From positions 223,803 to 287,802 of the forward strand of contig NZ_QOHI01000006.1 in NCBI RefSeq assembly GCF_003319095.1: DNA of 64,000 nt, in the 5' to 3' direction. The DNA comes from Blastococcus sp. TBT05-19. Its GTDB lineage: Bacteria; Actinomycetota; Actinomycetes; Mycobacteriales; Geodermatophilaceae. The translations under genes and the position numbers were made by a program. The notes beneath the pieces were generated by a model. It did no database searches, was not told where the DNA came from, and worked only from the letters and a program-made list of their open reading frames with translations. Positions 56,326 through 64,000 of the stretch are shown one piece after another (positions within the stretch are counted from its first letter, which is position 1; the number at the start of each line of letters is the position of its first letter).

Positions 56326-58026
56326 CTAGACCTCGAGGACGGTCGGGATGATCATCGGGCGGCGGCGGTGCTTGTCCGACACCCACTTGCTGACGGTGCG
56401 GCGGATGATCTGCGAGAGCCGGTGGGCGTCCGCGTCGTCGTCGGTGAGCGCGCGCTTGAGGTTGTCCTCGACCAGCGCGAGCACCTCGTCGAACGCCGAC
56501 GGGTCGTCGGAGAAGCCGCGGGTGGACAGGTGCACCGGGCGCACGATCGTCCTGGTCGAGGGCTCGATCACCACGGTCAGCGCCACGAAGCCCTCGTCAC
56601 CGAGGATCCGGCGGGCCTGCAGCGACTCCTCGCCGACGTCGCCGACGTTGAGCCCGTCGACGTAGACGTCGCCCACCGGGACCGAACCGACGATCTTCGC
56701 CTTGCCGTCGACCAGGTCCACGACCACGCCGTCCTCGGCGAGCAGGATCCGGTCGCTGGTCATGCCGGTCTCCTCGGCGAGCTTGGCGTGCGCCCGCAGG
56801 TGCCGCCACTCCCCGTGCACGGGCATGAGGTACTTCGGCTTGGCCACGTTGAGCAGCGTCCGCAGCTCGCCGGCCGGGGCGTGCCCCGAGACGTGCACGC
56901 GCGCGGTCTCCTTGTGCACCACGGTCGCGCCGCGGCGGGCCAGCCCGTTGATCACCTTGTAGACGGCGGTCTCGTTGCCCGGCACCAACGACGACGCCAG
57001 CACGACGGTGTCGCCGGCCTCGATGGTGACCTGGTGGTGGTCGCCGCGCGCCATGCGCCCCAGCGCCGACAGCGGCTCGCCCTGCGACCCGGTGCTCACC
57101 AGGACGACCTGCTCGGCCGGCATCTTCGCCGCGTCGTCGAGGGAGACCATCAGCCCGGGCGCGACCTTCAGCAGCCCGAGGTCGCGGGCGACGCCCATGT
57201 TGCGCACCATCGAGCGGCCGACGAAGGCGACCTTGCGGCCGTGCTTGTCGGCGGCGTCGAGCACCTGCTGGATGCGGTGCACGTGGCTGGCGAAGCTGGA
57301 GACGATCAGCCGCTGGGTGGCCCGGGCGAAGACGTCCTCGAGCACCGGCCCGATCGACCGCTCCGGGGTCACGAAGCCGGGCACCTCGGCGTTGGTGGAG
57401 TCGGCCAGCAGCAGGTCGATGCCCTCGACGCCGAGCCGCGCGAAGGCGCCCAGGTCGGTGAGCACGCCGTCGAGCGGCAGCTGGTCCATCTTGAAGTCGC
57501 CGGTGTGCACCAGGACGCCGGCGGGCGTCTGCACCGCGACCGCGAGCGCGTCGGGGATCGAGTGGTTCACCGCGATGAACTCGCAGTGGAACGGCCCGGC
57601 CAGGTGGTCGTCACCGGCGGCGACCTCGACCAGCTCCGGCACCAGCCGGTGCTCGCGCAGCTTCGCCGCGACCAGCGCCAGGGTGAACCGCGAGCCGACC
57701 AGCGGGATGTCGCCGCGCAGCCGCAGCAGGTAGGGCAGCGCGCCGATGTGATCCTCGTGCCCGTGGGTGAGGACGACGGCGACGACGTCGTCGAGGCGGT
57801 GCTCGATGACCCCGAAGTCCGGGAGGATCAGGTCGACGCCGGGCTGCTCGGCCTCCGGGAAGAGGACGCCGCAGTCGATGATCAGCAGCTTGCCGTCGAA
57901 CTCGAGGACGGCCATGTTGCGGCCGATCTCGCCGAGACCGCCGAGGGCCATCACCCGCAGCCCGCCCTCGGGCAGCGGCGGGGGCGCCTTCAGATCGAGG
58001 TGCGGTTGGGTGACCTGACCACTCAC
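56326..58026 (-). CDS. rnj: ribonuclease J
   Basis: Metallo-beta-lactamase/beta-CASP ribonuclease with 5'-to-3' exo- and endonuclease activity in rRNA maturation and mRNA decay. 566 residues with the zinc motif HGHEDH, a later HTGDFK, the beta-CASP region (SFASHVHRIQQ, STGSQGEP) and the GHAPAGEL/PVHGEWRHL metal and substrate loops. The GTG overlaps the dapA stop (GTGA), as in Mycobacterium (Rv2752c-dapA). Confidence 0.95.
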   Translation of the reverse strand: MSGQVTQPHLDLKAPPPLPEGGLRVMALGGLGEIGRNMAVLEFDGKLLIIDCGVLFPEAEQPGVDLILPDFGVIEHRLDDVVAVVLTHGHEDHIGALPYLLRLRGDIPLVGSRFTLALVAAKLREHRLVPELVEVAAGDDHLAGPFHCEFIAVNHSIPDALAVAVQTPAGVLVHTGDFKMDQLPLDGVLTDLGAFARLGVEGIDLLLADSTNAEVPGFVTPERSIGPVLEDVFARATQRLIVSSFASHVHRIQQVLDAADKHGRKVAFVGRSMVRNMGVARDLGLLKVAPGLMVSLDDAAKMPAEQVVLVSTGSQGEPLSALGRMARGDHHQVTIEAGDTVVLASSLVPGNETAVYKVINGLARRGATVVHKETARVHVSGHAPAGELRTLLNVAKPKYLMPVHGEWRHLRAHAKLAEETGMTSDRILLAEDGVVVDLVDGKAKIVGSVPVGDVYVDGLNVGDVGEESLQARRILGDEGFVALTVVIEPSTRTIVRPVHLSTRGFSDDPSAFDEVLALVEDNLKRALTDDDADAHRLSQIIRRTVSKWVSDKHRRRPMIIPTVLEV

Positions 58027-58919
58027 AGGGTGACGCCTCCAGCGGCGAGGTCGTCGCGCAGCTGCGCGAACTGTTCGGGGGTGGCGTCGACCAGCGGGGG
58101 CCGGACCGGACCGGCGGGCTGACCGAGCGCGTTGAGCGCGGCCTTGACCGTGATGACGCCCTGGGTGCGGAACACGCCGGTGTAGACCGGCAGCAGGCTC
58201 TCGTTGACCGCGCGGGCGGTGGCGAGGTCGCCGGCCTCCACGGCAGCGACGAGCTCCGCGATGCGCGGGCCCACGAGGTGGCTCACGACGCTGACCACGC
58301 CGACGCCGCCGAGCGCCAGGATCGGCAGGTTCAGCATGTCCTCGCCGCTGTAGTAGGCGAGGTCGGTGCGCGCGAGGGTCCAGGCGATGGCGCCCAGGTC
58401 GCCCTTGGCGTCCTTGACCGCGACGATCCGCGGGTGCTCCGCGGCCCGCACGAGGGTCTCCACCTCGATCGGCATCCCGGTGCGGATCGGGATGTCGTAG
58501 AGCATCACCGGCAGGTCGGTGCTGTCGGCGATCGAGGTGAAGTGGCGGAGCAGGCCGGCCTGCGGCGGCCTGTTGTAGTACGGGGTGACGACGAGCAGGC
58601 CGTGCACCCCGAGCCGCTCGGCCGACCGCGCCAGGTCCATCGAGTGCGCGGTGTCGTTGGTGCCCACGCCCGCCACGACCGTGGCCCGGTCGCCGACGGC
58701 GTCGAGCACGGCCTCGAGGACGGCGTGCTGCTCGGCGTCGCTGACGGTCGGCGACTCCCCCGTCGTCCCGAAGACGACCAGGCCGTCGTTGGCGCACCGG
58801 TCGACCAGGTGGGCGGCGAGCTGCTGGGCCCCGGCGAGGTCGATCGAGCCGTCCTCGGCGAACGGGGTGACCATCGCCGTCAGGACGCGCCCGAACGGAC
58901 GGGCGGGGTCGGTGGTCAT
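58023..58919 (-). CDS. dapA: 4-hydroxy-tetrahydrodipicolinate synthase
   Basis: Condenses pyruvate and aspartate semialdehyde, the first committed step to diaminopimelate and lysine. 298 residues with GTTGESPT, the catalytic Tyr (MLYDIP) and the Schiff-base Lys (AVKDAKG), in TIM-barrel order. ATG at 58919, 6 nt after TAGATT; this -10 lies between dfrA and dapA, so dapA-rnj can be transcribed separately from dfrA. Confidence 0.95.
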   Translation of the reverse strand: MTTDPARPFGRVLTAMVTPFAEDGSIDLAGAQQLAAHLVDRCANDGLVVFGTTGESPTVSDAEQHAVLEAVLDAVGDRATVVAGVGTNDTAHSMDLARSAERLGVHGLLVVTPYYNRPPQAGLLRHFTSIADSTDLPVMLYDIPIRTGMPIEVETLVRAAEHPRIVAVKDAKGDLGAIAWTLARTDLAYYSGEDMLNLPILALGGVGVVSVVSHLVGPRIAELVAAVEAGDLATARAVNESLLPVYTGVFRTQGVITVKAALNALGQPAGPVRPPLVDATPEQFAQLRDDLAAGGVTL

Positions 58920-58925
58920 GGGGAG

Positions 58926-58931
58926 AATCTA
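58926..58931 (-). promoter_or_regulatory. -10 element TAGATT, leaderless start of dapA
   Basis: TAGATT on the minus strand, 6 nt before ATG at 58919; overlaps the dfrA stop codon. Confidence 0.55.
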
Positions 58932-59426
58932 CCCAGCAGCGGGGACGGGGCCCCGCGCGTACTCCGACACGGCGAACCGCAGCCCCTCCGACGTCGACAC
59001 CGACCAGTCCTCCGCGGGGGTCCGGGAGGTGCGCGCCCAGCCGTCGTCCAGCGCCGGCGCCCAGGTGTCCCCCTCCACCTCGACGTCGACCTCGGTGACC
59101 ACCAGCCGGTCGGCGTGCGGCAGGAACGCCGTGTAGACCGCGCCGCCGCCGATGACCCAGAACGAGCCGTGCTCGGCCAGCACCTGCTGCACCGAGCCGG
59201 CGCGCACCGCGCCCTCGGCCGACCAGGCGGGATCGGAGGTGAGGACGACGTTGACCCGGCCGGGCAGCGGGCGGAACCGCTCGGGCAGCGACTCCCAGGT
59301 GCGCCGGCCCATGACGACGGTGGAGCCGGTCGTCGCCGACCGGAAGAGCTTCAGGTCCTCGGGCAGGTGCCACGGCAGACCGCCGCCGGCCCCGATCACC
59401 CCGCCCCGGGCCTGCGCCCAGATCAT
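58929..59426 (-). CDS. dfrA: dihydrofolate reductase
   Basis: Reduces dihydrofolate, regenerating the folate consumed by ThyA. 165 residues: WAQARGGVIGAGGGLPWHLPEDL with the catalytic Asp24, VVMGRRTWESLP, and the NADPH site WVIGGGAVY. ATG 59426 is chosen for its GAGGAGG site and the family-typical start; a GTG at 59471 overlapping the thyA stop would add 15 residues. Downstream of thyA on the same strand, the normal thyA-dfrA pairing. Confidence 0.94.
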   Translation of the reverse strand: MIWAQARGGVIGAGGGLPWHLPEDLKLFRSATTGSTVVMGRRTWESLPERFRPLPGRVNVVLTSDPAWSAEGAVRAGSVQQVLAEHGSFWVIGGGAVYTAFLPHADRLVVTEVDVEVEGDTWAPALDDGWARTSRTPAEDWSVSTSEGLRFAVSEYARGPVPAAG

Positions 59427-59467
59427 CGCGATGCCTCCTCGCCCGGCTCGCGAGCTCACCGGGGCCG

Positions 59468-60274
59468 TCACACCGCCACGGCTGCCCGGATCGCCGGGTG
59501 GGGGTCGTAGCCGCGCACGGTGAAGTGCTCGAAGGTGTAGTCGAACAGCGACGGCGCGGGCGCGAGCTCCAGCGTCGGGAAGGGCCGGGCGTCACGGGAG
59601 AGCTGCTCGGTCACCTGGTCCACGTGGTTGCTGTAGATGTGGCAGTCGCCGCCGACCCAGACGAGGTCGCCGGGCTCGAGGCCGACCTGCGCGGCGATCA
59701 TCCTGGTCAGCAGCGCGTAGCTGGCGATGTTGAACGGGACGCCGAGGAACATGTCGGCGCTGCGCTGGTAGAGCTGGCAGGAGAGCTTGCCGTCGGCGAC
59801 GTAGAACTGGAAGAACGCGTGGCACGGCGCCAGGGCCATGTCGGGCAGCGCGGCGACGTTCCAGGCCGAGACGATCATCCGGCGCGAGTTCGGGTCCGAG
59901 CGCAGCGTGTCCAGCAGCTGGGTGATCTGGTCGATCTGCTGCCCGTCCGGCGTGGGCCAGGACCGCCACTGCACGCCGTAGACCGGTCCCAGCTCGCCCT
60001 CGGGCGAGGCCCACTCGTCCCAGATCGTGACGCCGTTGTCCCGCAGCCAGCCGACGTTGCTGTCACCGCGCAGGAACCACAGCAGCTCGACGGCGATCGA
60101 CCGGAAGTGCACCTTCTTCGTGGTCACCAGCGGGAAGGTCTCGGACAGGTCGTACCGGAGGCGCTCGCCGAAGAGGCTGACGGTGCCCGTGCCGGTCCGG
60201 TCCCCCTTGGGCGTGCCCTGCTCCAGGATGCGCCGCAGGAGGTCCTCGTACTGGGTGTCGATCGGTGCTGCCAC
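59468..60274 (-). CDS. thyA: thymidylate synthase (ThyA)
   Basis: Methylates dUMP to dTMP with methylene-tetrahydrofolate, yielding dihydrofolate. 268 residues with the catalytic Cys151 ([10 protein letters not shown]), [14 protein letters not shown] and [15 protein letters not shown] 7 nt after TAGGCT; upstream TGTCGGCG at 8-nt spacing resembles a damage-type -35. Next to thyX, so two unrelated thymidylate synthases are encoded side by side. Confidence 0.96.
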   Translation of the reverse strand: MAAPIDTQYEDLLRRILEQGTPKGDRTGTGTVSLFGERLRYDLSETFPLVTTKKVHFRSIAVELLWFLRGDSNVGWLRDNGVTIWDEWASPEGELGPVYGVQWRSWPTPDGQQIDQITQLLDTLRSDPNSRRMIVSAWNVAALPDMALAPCHAFFQFYVADGKLSCQLYQRSADMFLGVPFNIASYALLTRMIAAQVGLEPGDLVWVGGDCHIYSNHVDQVTEQLSRDARPFPTLELAPAPSLFDYTFEHFTVRGYDPHPAIRAAVAV

Positions 60275-60281
60275 GGGCCCG

Positions 60282-60303
60282 AGCCTACGACCGGCCGCCG
60301 ACA
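60282..60303 (-). promoter_or_regulatory. thyA promoter: TAGGCT -10 with RecA-NDp-like -35
   Basis: On the minus strand TGTCGGCG (60296-60303), 8 nt, TAGGCT (60282-60287), 7 nt, GTG. The -35 equals that before the LysM gene. Confidence 0.45.
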
Positions 60304-60336
60304 CCGGGGAGCGCACCGGAACACCCGCCCCAGGGG

Positions 60337-61089
60337 TCACCCCTCGGTGACGAACGGGCTGGCGGCGACCTGCGTGCCGTCGGCCAGCGTGCTGATGCGG
60401 AAGTCGCCGAACACGTTGCCGGCCACCCGCTGCAGCTCGCGCAGGCACGCGATGGCCAGCTCCCGGATCTCGACGTCGGCGTGCTCGCTGGCGCGCATGG
60501 CGACGAAGTGCCGCCAGGCCCGGTAGTTGCCGGTGACGACGACGCGGGTCTCGGTGGCGTTGGGCAGCACCGCCCGCGCGGCCTGCCGGGCCTGCTTGCG
60601 GCGCAGCGTGGCGTTCGGGACGTCGGCGAACCGCTGCTCCAGCCCGTCGAGCAGCTCTGCGTAGGCCGCCGTCGCCGCGTCGGTGGCGGCCACGAACAGC
60701 GCGTGCAGCTCCGGGTCCTCGGCGATGACCGCCGGTTCGACGACGGCGGCGTCCCGCTCGGGCACGTAGCGCTGCGACAGCTGGCTGTAGGAGAAGTGCC
60801 GGTGCCGCACCAGCTCGTGGCTGAGCGACCGGGAGATGCCGGTCAGGTACATGCTCACCGAGCCGTGCTCCAGCACCGCCAGGTGCCCCACCTCGAGGAT
60901 GTGCCGCAGGTAGCCGGCGTTGGTCGCCGTCGCCGGTACCGGCTTGTCCCACGACTGGTAGCAGGCGCGACCGGCGAACTCGGCGAGCGCCTGGCCGCCC
61001 TCGGCGTCGGTCTCCCACGGCACGTCCGCCGGCGGGGTGAACTGCGTCTGCGCGACCACCTGGACCCGGAGCGGAGCGATCTCTGGCAC
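60337..61089 (-). CDS. thyX: flavin-dependent thymidylate synthase (ThyX)
   Basis: FAD-dependent dTMP synthesis that releases tetrahydrofolate rather than dihydrofolate. 250 residues with the signature [14 protein letters not shown] (95-108; RHR-x7-S) and [23 protein letters not shown] 7 nt after TAGGCT. It lies 62 nt upstream of thyA on the same strand with its own promoter. Confidence 0.96.
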   Translation of the reverse strand: MPEIAPLRVQVVAQTQFTPPADVPWETDAEGGQALAEFAGRACYQSWDKPVPATATNAGYLRHILEVGHLAVLEHGSVSMYLTGISRSLSHELVRHRHFSYSQLSQRYVPERDAAVVEPAVIAEDPELHALFVAATDAATAAYAELLDGLEQRFADVPNATLRRKQARQAARAVLPNATETRVVVTGNYRAWRHFVAMRASEHADVEIRELAIACLRELQRVAGNVFGDFRISTLADGTQVAASPFVTEG

Positions 61090-61096
61090 GACCGCG

Positions 61097-61102
61097 AGCC
61101 TA
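61097..61102 (-). promoter_or_regulatory. -10 element TAGGCT, leaderless start of thyX
   Basis: TAGGCT on the minus strand, 7 nt before GTG at 61089; same hexamer and spacing as thyA. Confidence 0.6.
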
Positions 61103-61129
61103 CGGCCGCCGGACCGGCAGACCGGGCAC

Positions 61130-61378
61130 GTGGAGTGGTGGCAGCCGGTGGTCGCGGCGGCCGGCGGCCTCGTCGTGCTGTGGCTCGTCCTGCTGCCCGA
61201 CGTCGTGCCGGTGCTCGGCCACGCCGACGACGTGGTCGTCGGCGCCTGGACGCTGCGGTCCGTGGTGCGCGCGGCGGGCGACGACGCCCTGGTGCGGCAC
61301 TGGCCGGGCGAGGCGGGCGGTCTGGACGTCGTCCGCCGGCTCGCCGGGCTCACCCCTGGCCCTGGATCGCCCGGCTGA
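61130..61378 (+). CDS. DUF1232 (YkvA-like) small membrane protein
   Basis: 82 residues: one strong helix ([25 protein letters not shown]) running into [17 protein letters not shown], the DUF1232 pattern (PD-x-[IV]P and DD). Function unknown. The GTG at 61130 starts 40 nt from the divergent thyX start. Its last 29 nt overlap the 3' end of the YcaQ-like gene on the opposite strand. Confidence 0.65.
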   Translation: MEWWQPVVAAAGGLVVLWLVLLPDVVPVLGHADDVVVGAWTLRSVVRAAGDDALVRHWPGEAGGLDVVRRLAGLTPGPGSPG

Positions 61379-62564
61379 GGTGGGGCCACAGGTCTCCGCG
61401 CTCGGCGACCGCGACGTCGGGGAGCTCCATCCAGCCGGCCATCAGCCGCAGCTCGTCGGCGAGGGCGGCGGCGACCACCGGTCGGTCCACCCCCTCCTCG
61501 GCGTGCGCCGCCTGCACCCGCAGCACCCCGGCCTGGCGGTCGGCCTTGAGGTCCACCCGGGCCACCAGCCGGTCGTCGAGCAGGAAGGGCAGCACGTAGT
61601 AGCCGTGCACCCGCTTCGCGGCGGGGGTGTAGATCTCCAGCCGGTACCGGAAGCCGAAGATCCGCTCGACCCGCGGCCGCTCCCACACCAGCGAGTCGAA
61701 CGGGCTCAGCAGCGCCTGGGCCCGGATCCACCGCGGACGGCGCGCCGCGGGGTCCAGCCACGCGGGACGCCCCCAGCCGGCCACCTCCACCGGCAGCAGC
61801 TCGCCGGCGTCGGCCAGCTCGGCGATCGCGGTCCTGGCGTCGGACGGGCTGAGGCGGAAGTAGTCGCGGAGGTCGGTCTCGGTGGCCACGCCGAGCGCCC
61901 GCGCCGCGGTCCGCACCAGCTCGCGCACCGCGTGGGACCGGTCCGGGGTCGGCGCCTCGAGGACGGCGACGGGGAGCACCCGCTCGGGCAGGTCGTACAC
62001 CCGCTCGAAGCTCGCGGTCCGGCGCGAGGCGGTGAGCGCCCCGGCGAAGAAGAGGTACTCCAGCGCCGCCTTGCCGGCGTGCCAGTTCCACATGCTGCCC
62101 GGCCGGTTGGGCCGTTCCTCCTGCAGCTGGCTCGCCCGGAGCGGACCGTCCACCCGCACCCGCTCCAGCAGGGAGGCCACGTACTCGGGCCGTTCCCGCT
62201 GGACGCGGGTCATGTTGCCCCAGGCCTCCTGCTCGACCCGGGCCATCCGCCAGCGCAGGTGCGGGTGCAGCCGCACGGGCAGGAGGGACGCCTCGTGCGC
62301 CCAGTACTCGAACAGCGCGTGCCGCCGGTTCGACAGCGCGTCCAGCGCCGCGCGCGGGTAGGGCCCGAGCCGGCTGAACGCGGGCAGGTAGTGCGACCGC
62401 GACAGCACGTTGACCGAGTCGATCTGCACGACCGAGAGCCGGTCGGTGAGCCGGTTCAGCTGCCGGGTGCCGACGGGACCGGAAGGTCGCGGCTCGGCGA
62501 AACCCTGCGCCGCGAGCGCGATGCGCCGGGCCAGCGCGGCGGGCAGCCGTTCGACAGCGGTCAC
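61350..62564 (-). CDS. YcaQ-like winged-helix DNA glycosylase
   Basis: 404 residues of the HTH_42/YcaQ family, glycosylases that unhook interstrand crosslinks and alkylated bases. The QID segment ([23 protein letters not shown]) holds the catalytic Gln and Asp, and three winged-helix domains can be followed to [21 protein letters not shown] and KADRQAG. GTG start; its upstream region is shared with the divergent GNAT gene. Activity on crosslinks here is inferred. Confidence 0.88.
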   Translation of the reverse strand: MTAVERLPAALARRIALAAQGFAEPRPSGPVGTRQLNRLTDRLSVVQIDSVNVLSRSHYLPAFSRLGPYPRAALDALSNRRHALFEYWAHEASLLPVRLHPHLRWRMARVEQEAWGNMTRVQRERPEYVASLLERVRVDGPLRASQLQEERPNRPGSMWNWHAGKAALEYLFFAGALTASRRTASFERVYDLPERVLPVAVLEAPTPDRSHAVRELVRTAARALGVATETDLRDYFRLSPSDARTAIAELADAGELLPVEVAGWGRPAWLDPAARRPRWIRAQALLSPFDSLVWERPRVERIFGFRYRLEIYTPAAKRVHGYYVLPFLLDDRLVARVDLKADRQAGVLRVQAAHAEEGVDRPVVAAALADELRLMAGWMELPDVAVAERGDLWPHLSRAIQGQG

Positions 62565-62617
62565 GCCGTCAGATCCTGCCTGCCGGGTACGACGTCGGCG
62601 TCCGGGACCGGCGCACT

Positions 62618-62623
62618 TACGCT
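62618..62623 (+). promoter_or_regulatory. -10 element TACGCT, leaderless start of the GNAT gene
   Basis: TACGCT, 6 nt, then GTG at 62630. Confidence 0.5.
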
Positions 62624-62629
62624 GCCGGG

Positions 62630-63196
62630 GTGAACCCGACGCCGCCCTTCCCCCGCCTGACGGGGACGGCGGACGTCTCCGTCCGCCCGGCCCGCCCCGG
62701 TGACGCCCCCGCCATCGCGCGGGTCCAGGCGGTGACCTGGCGGACGGCGTACCGCACCGTGCTGCCGTTGGACGTCCTCGACGGGTGGGACGACGACGCC
62801 GTCACCGCCTCCTGGGCCGCCGCGGTGGCCACTCCCCCGACCCCGGCCCACCGCGTGCTCGTGGCCGTGGAACGGGAGGACGTGGTCGGCTTCGCGGCGA
62901 GCGCGCCGGTGGACGACGCCGCGGACGTCGTGGAGCTCGGTCCGCTGCTGGTCGAACCGCGCTGGGGACGGCGTGGGCACGGCAGCCGGCTGCTGGCGGC
63001 GGCGATCGACCTCGCCCGTGCCGACGGCGCCGCACGCGCCCGGATCTGGCTGCCGGAACCCGACCGGGTCTCCGCGGGCTTCTTCGAGTCGGCCGGCTGG
63101 GCGGCGGACGGGTGGGCGCGCACTCTCGAGACCGGCGGCGACCCGCTGCGCGAGCTGCGCTGGCACGCCGAGCTGGACGGGGAGGACACGCCCTGA
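62630..63196 (+). CDS. GNAT-family N-acetyltransferase
   Basis: 188 residues; VSVRPARPGDAPAIARVQAVTWRTAYR and LLVEPRWGRRGHGSRLLAAAIDLA give the GNAT fold and acetyl-CoA loop (RRGHGS). PDRVSAGFFESAGW is the typical C-terminal segment. Substrate unknown. Leaderless GTG. The stop overlaps the DUF2461 start (TGATG). Confidence 0.85.
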   Translation: MNPTPPFPRLTGTADVSVRPARPGDAPAIARVQAVTWRTAYRTVLPLDVLDGWDDDAVTASWAAAVATPPTPAHRVLVAVEREDVVGFAASAPVDDAADVVELGPLLVEPRWGRRGHGSRLLAAAIDLARADGAARARIWLPEPDRVSAGFFESAGWAADGWARTLETGGDPLRELRWHAELDGEDTP

Positions 63197-63858
63197 TGAG
63201 CTTCGACGGGTTCCCCGACCAGGGCCTGGTCTTCTACGAGGGCCTCGAGGCCGACAACAGCAAGACCTACTGGGCGGCGAACCGGGCCGGCTACGAGGCG
63301 AACGTCCGCGCCCCCATGACGGCGCTGGTCGAGGCGCTGACGCCGGAGTTCGGTCCGGCCAAGGTGTTCCGGCCCTACCGGGACGTGCGCTTCAGCCACG
63401 ACAAGACGCCGTACAAGACCCACCAGGGTGCTGTCGTCGTCCAGGAGGGGCGAGGCGCCGGCTCCTGGTACGTGCAGATCTCCGCGGACGGGCTGACCGT
63501 GTCGGGCGGGTGCTGGCGGCTGGAGTCCGACCAGGTCGCCCGGTACCGCCGCGCGGTGGCCGACGACGTCCAGGGACCGCGGTTGGAGGCGGAGGTGGCC
63601 CGCCTGCGGGCTGCCGGCTGGGAGATCGAGGGCGATCGCCTCGTGCGCGTCCCCGCCGGCTTCTCGGCGGACGACGACCGGATCGAGCTGCTCAAGCACC
63701 GCTCGCTGTACGCCACCCGGCACTGGACGCCGGAGGACTGGCTGCACACGCCTGCAACCCTGGACCGCGTGCGGGCCGGCTGGCACGACCTGGCGGCGCT
63801 GAACACCTGGTTCGCCGACAACGTCGGTGCGACGACGAAGGAGCCCCGCCGCCGCTGA
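63196..63858 (+). CDS. DUF2461 protein
   Basis: 220 residues with the DUF2461 features GLVFYEGLEADNSKTYWAANR, FRPYRDVRFSHDKTPYKTHQGA and SADGLTVSGGCWRLE. A widespread family of unknown function. Cotranslated with the GNAT gene (TGATG). A hairpin shared with the opposing rRNA operon ends the unit. Confidence 0.88.
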   Translation: MSFDGFPDQGLVFYEGLEADNSKTYWAANRAGYEANVRAPMTALVEALTPEFGPAKVFRPYRDVRFSHDKTPYKTHQGAVVVQEGRGAGSWYVQISADGLTVSGGCWRLESDQVARYRRAVADDVQGPRLEAEVARLRAAGWEIEGDRLVRVPAGFSADDDRIELLKHRSLYATRHWTPEDWLHTPATLDRVRAGWHDLAALNTWFADNVGATTKEPRRR

Positions 63859-63905
63859 CGGCCTGCGGGGCTTTCATGGCCATCGTGGCCCTGGTGCGGG
63901 AACGA

Positions 63906-63941
63906 CGAAAGGCCCCCAGCCTGGTGGCTGGGGGCCTTTCG
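63906..63941. terminator. bidirectional terminator, DUF2461 gene and rRNA operon
   Basis: 16-bp perfect stem (63906-63921 and 63926-63941), TGGT loop, CCTTTCG tail both ways. On the minus strand it lies about 10 nt after the 5S 3' end. Confidence 0.9.
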
Positions 63942-63950
63942 CGAATGGTT

Positions 63951-64000
63951 GTCCGGCGGCGTCCTACTCTCCCACCCCGTCTCCAGGGCAGTACCATCGG
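63951..64000 (-). rRNA. rrf: 5S rRNA gene, 3' end (partial)
   Basis: The minus strand reads CCGATGGTACTGC, then GGGAGAGTAGGACG and CCGCCGGAC, the conserved 3' part of actinobacterial 5S rRNA. The gene continues past the window end, so an rRNA operon on the minus strand adjoins this window. The exact 3' end may differ by a few bases. Confidence 0.9.

Overview
The window is about 64 kb of very GC-rich actinobacterial chromosome with short intergenic gaps. GTG starts are common, many genes overlap by a GTGA or TGATG junction, and many start codons sit 6-7 nt after a TAnnnT hexamer (leaderless mRNA). Gene content and order (lexA, nrdR, hflX, dapF, miaA, miaB, gluABCD, recX-recA, pspA, clgR, cinA, pgsA, ftsK, RNase J, dapA, dfrA, thyA, thyX) follow the Rv2718-Rv2764 neighbourhood of Mycobacterium. 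The composition and the accessory genes suggest a soil or stone actinobacterium such as the Geodermatophilaceae. That placement is inference.

Layout. 1-7.7 kb: the 3' part of a secreted M14 carboxypeptidase, then a glycerolipid operon (plsB, a HAD-PlsC-WS/DGAT triple fusion, a DUF1905 protein). 7.7-12.8 kb: membrane and redox genes on the minus strand (BCCT carrier, FUSC-like protein, DUF817, MDR quinone oxidoreductase). 12.8-19.3 kb: a DNA-precursor and SOS block (nrdR-nrdJ, a conserved unknown, a LysM protein divergent from lexA). 19.3-28.4 kb: secreted propeller-like protein, PAP2 phosphatase, hflX, dapF-miaA-LigB-like, DUF349 protein, miaB. 28.4-32.8 kb: gluABCD-type amino-acid ABC transporter and two small unknowns. 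32.8-36.3 kb: recA-recX, DUF3046, a 36-residue membrane peptide, an MFS carrier. 36.3-46.0 kb: lhr, nei-type glycosylase, pspA, a PfkB kinase-GNAT pair, clgR-tetR, cinA C-terminal domain. 46.0-49.5 kb: a three-gene insert (BTAD regulator, metzincin-like protein, 104-residue unknown) between cinA and pgsA. 49.5-58.9 kb: rimO-pgsA, ftsK, an S9 peptidase, dapA-RNase J. 58.9-64 kb: thymidylate genes dfrA, thyA and thyX, a YcaQ-like glycosylase, a GNAT, DUF2461, and the 3' end of a 5S rRNA gene on the minus strand.

Regulation seen in the sequence. Two NrdR boxes 32 bp apart overlie the nrdR promoter. LexA boxes lie between the LysM gene and lexA and upstream of recA. Promoters resembling the LexA-independent, PafBC-type DNA-damage class (TGTCRGTG-N8-TAnnnT) precede recA, nrdJ, the LysM gene and thyA, which ties DNA repair, cell-division arrest and dNTP supply together. 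No CRISPR array, insertion sequence, prophage or tRNA gene was seen.
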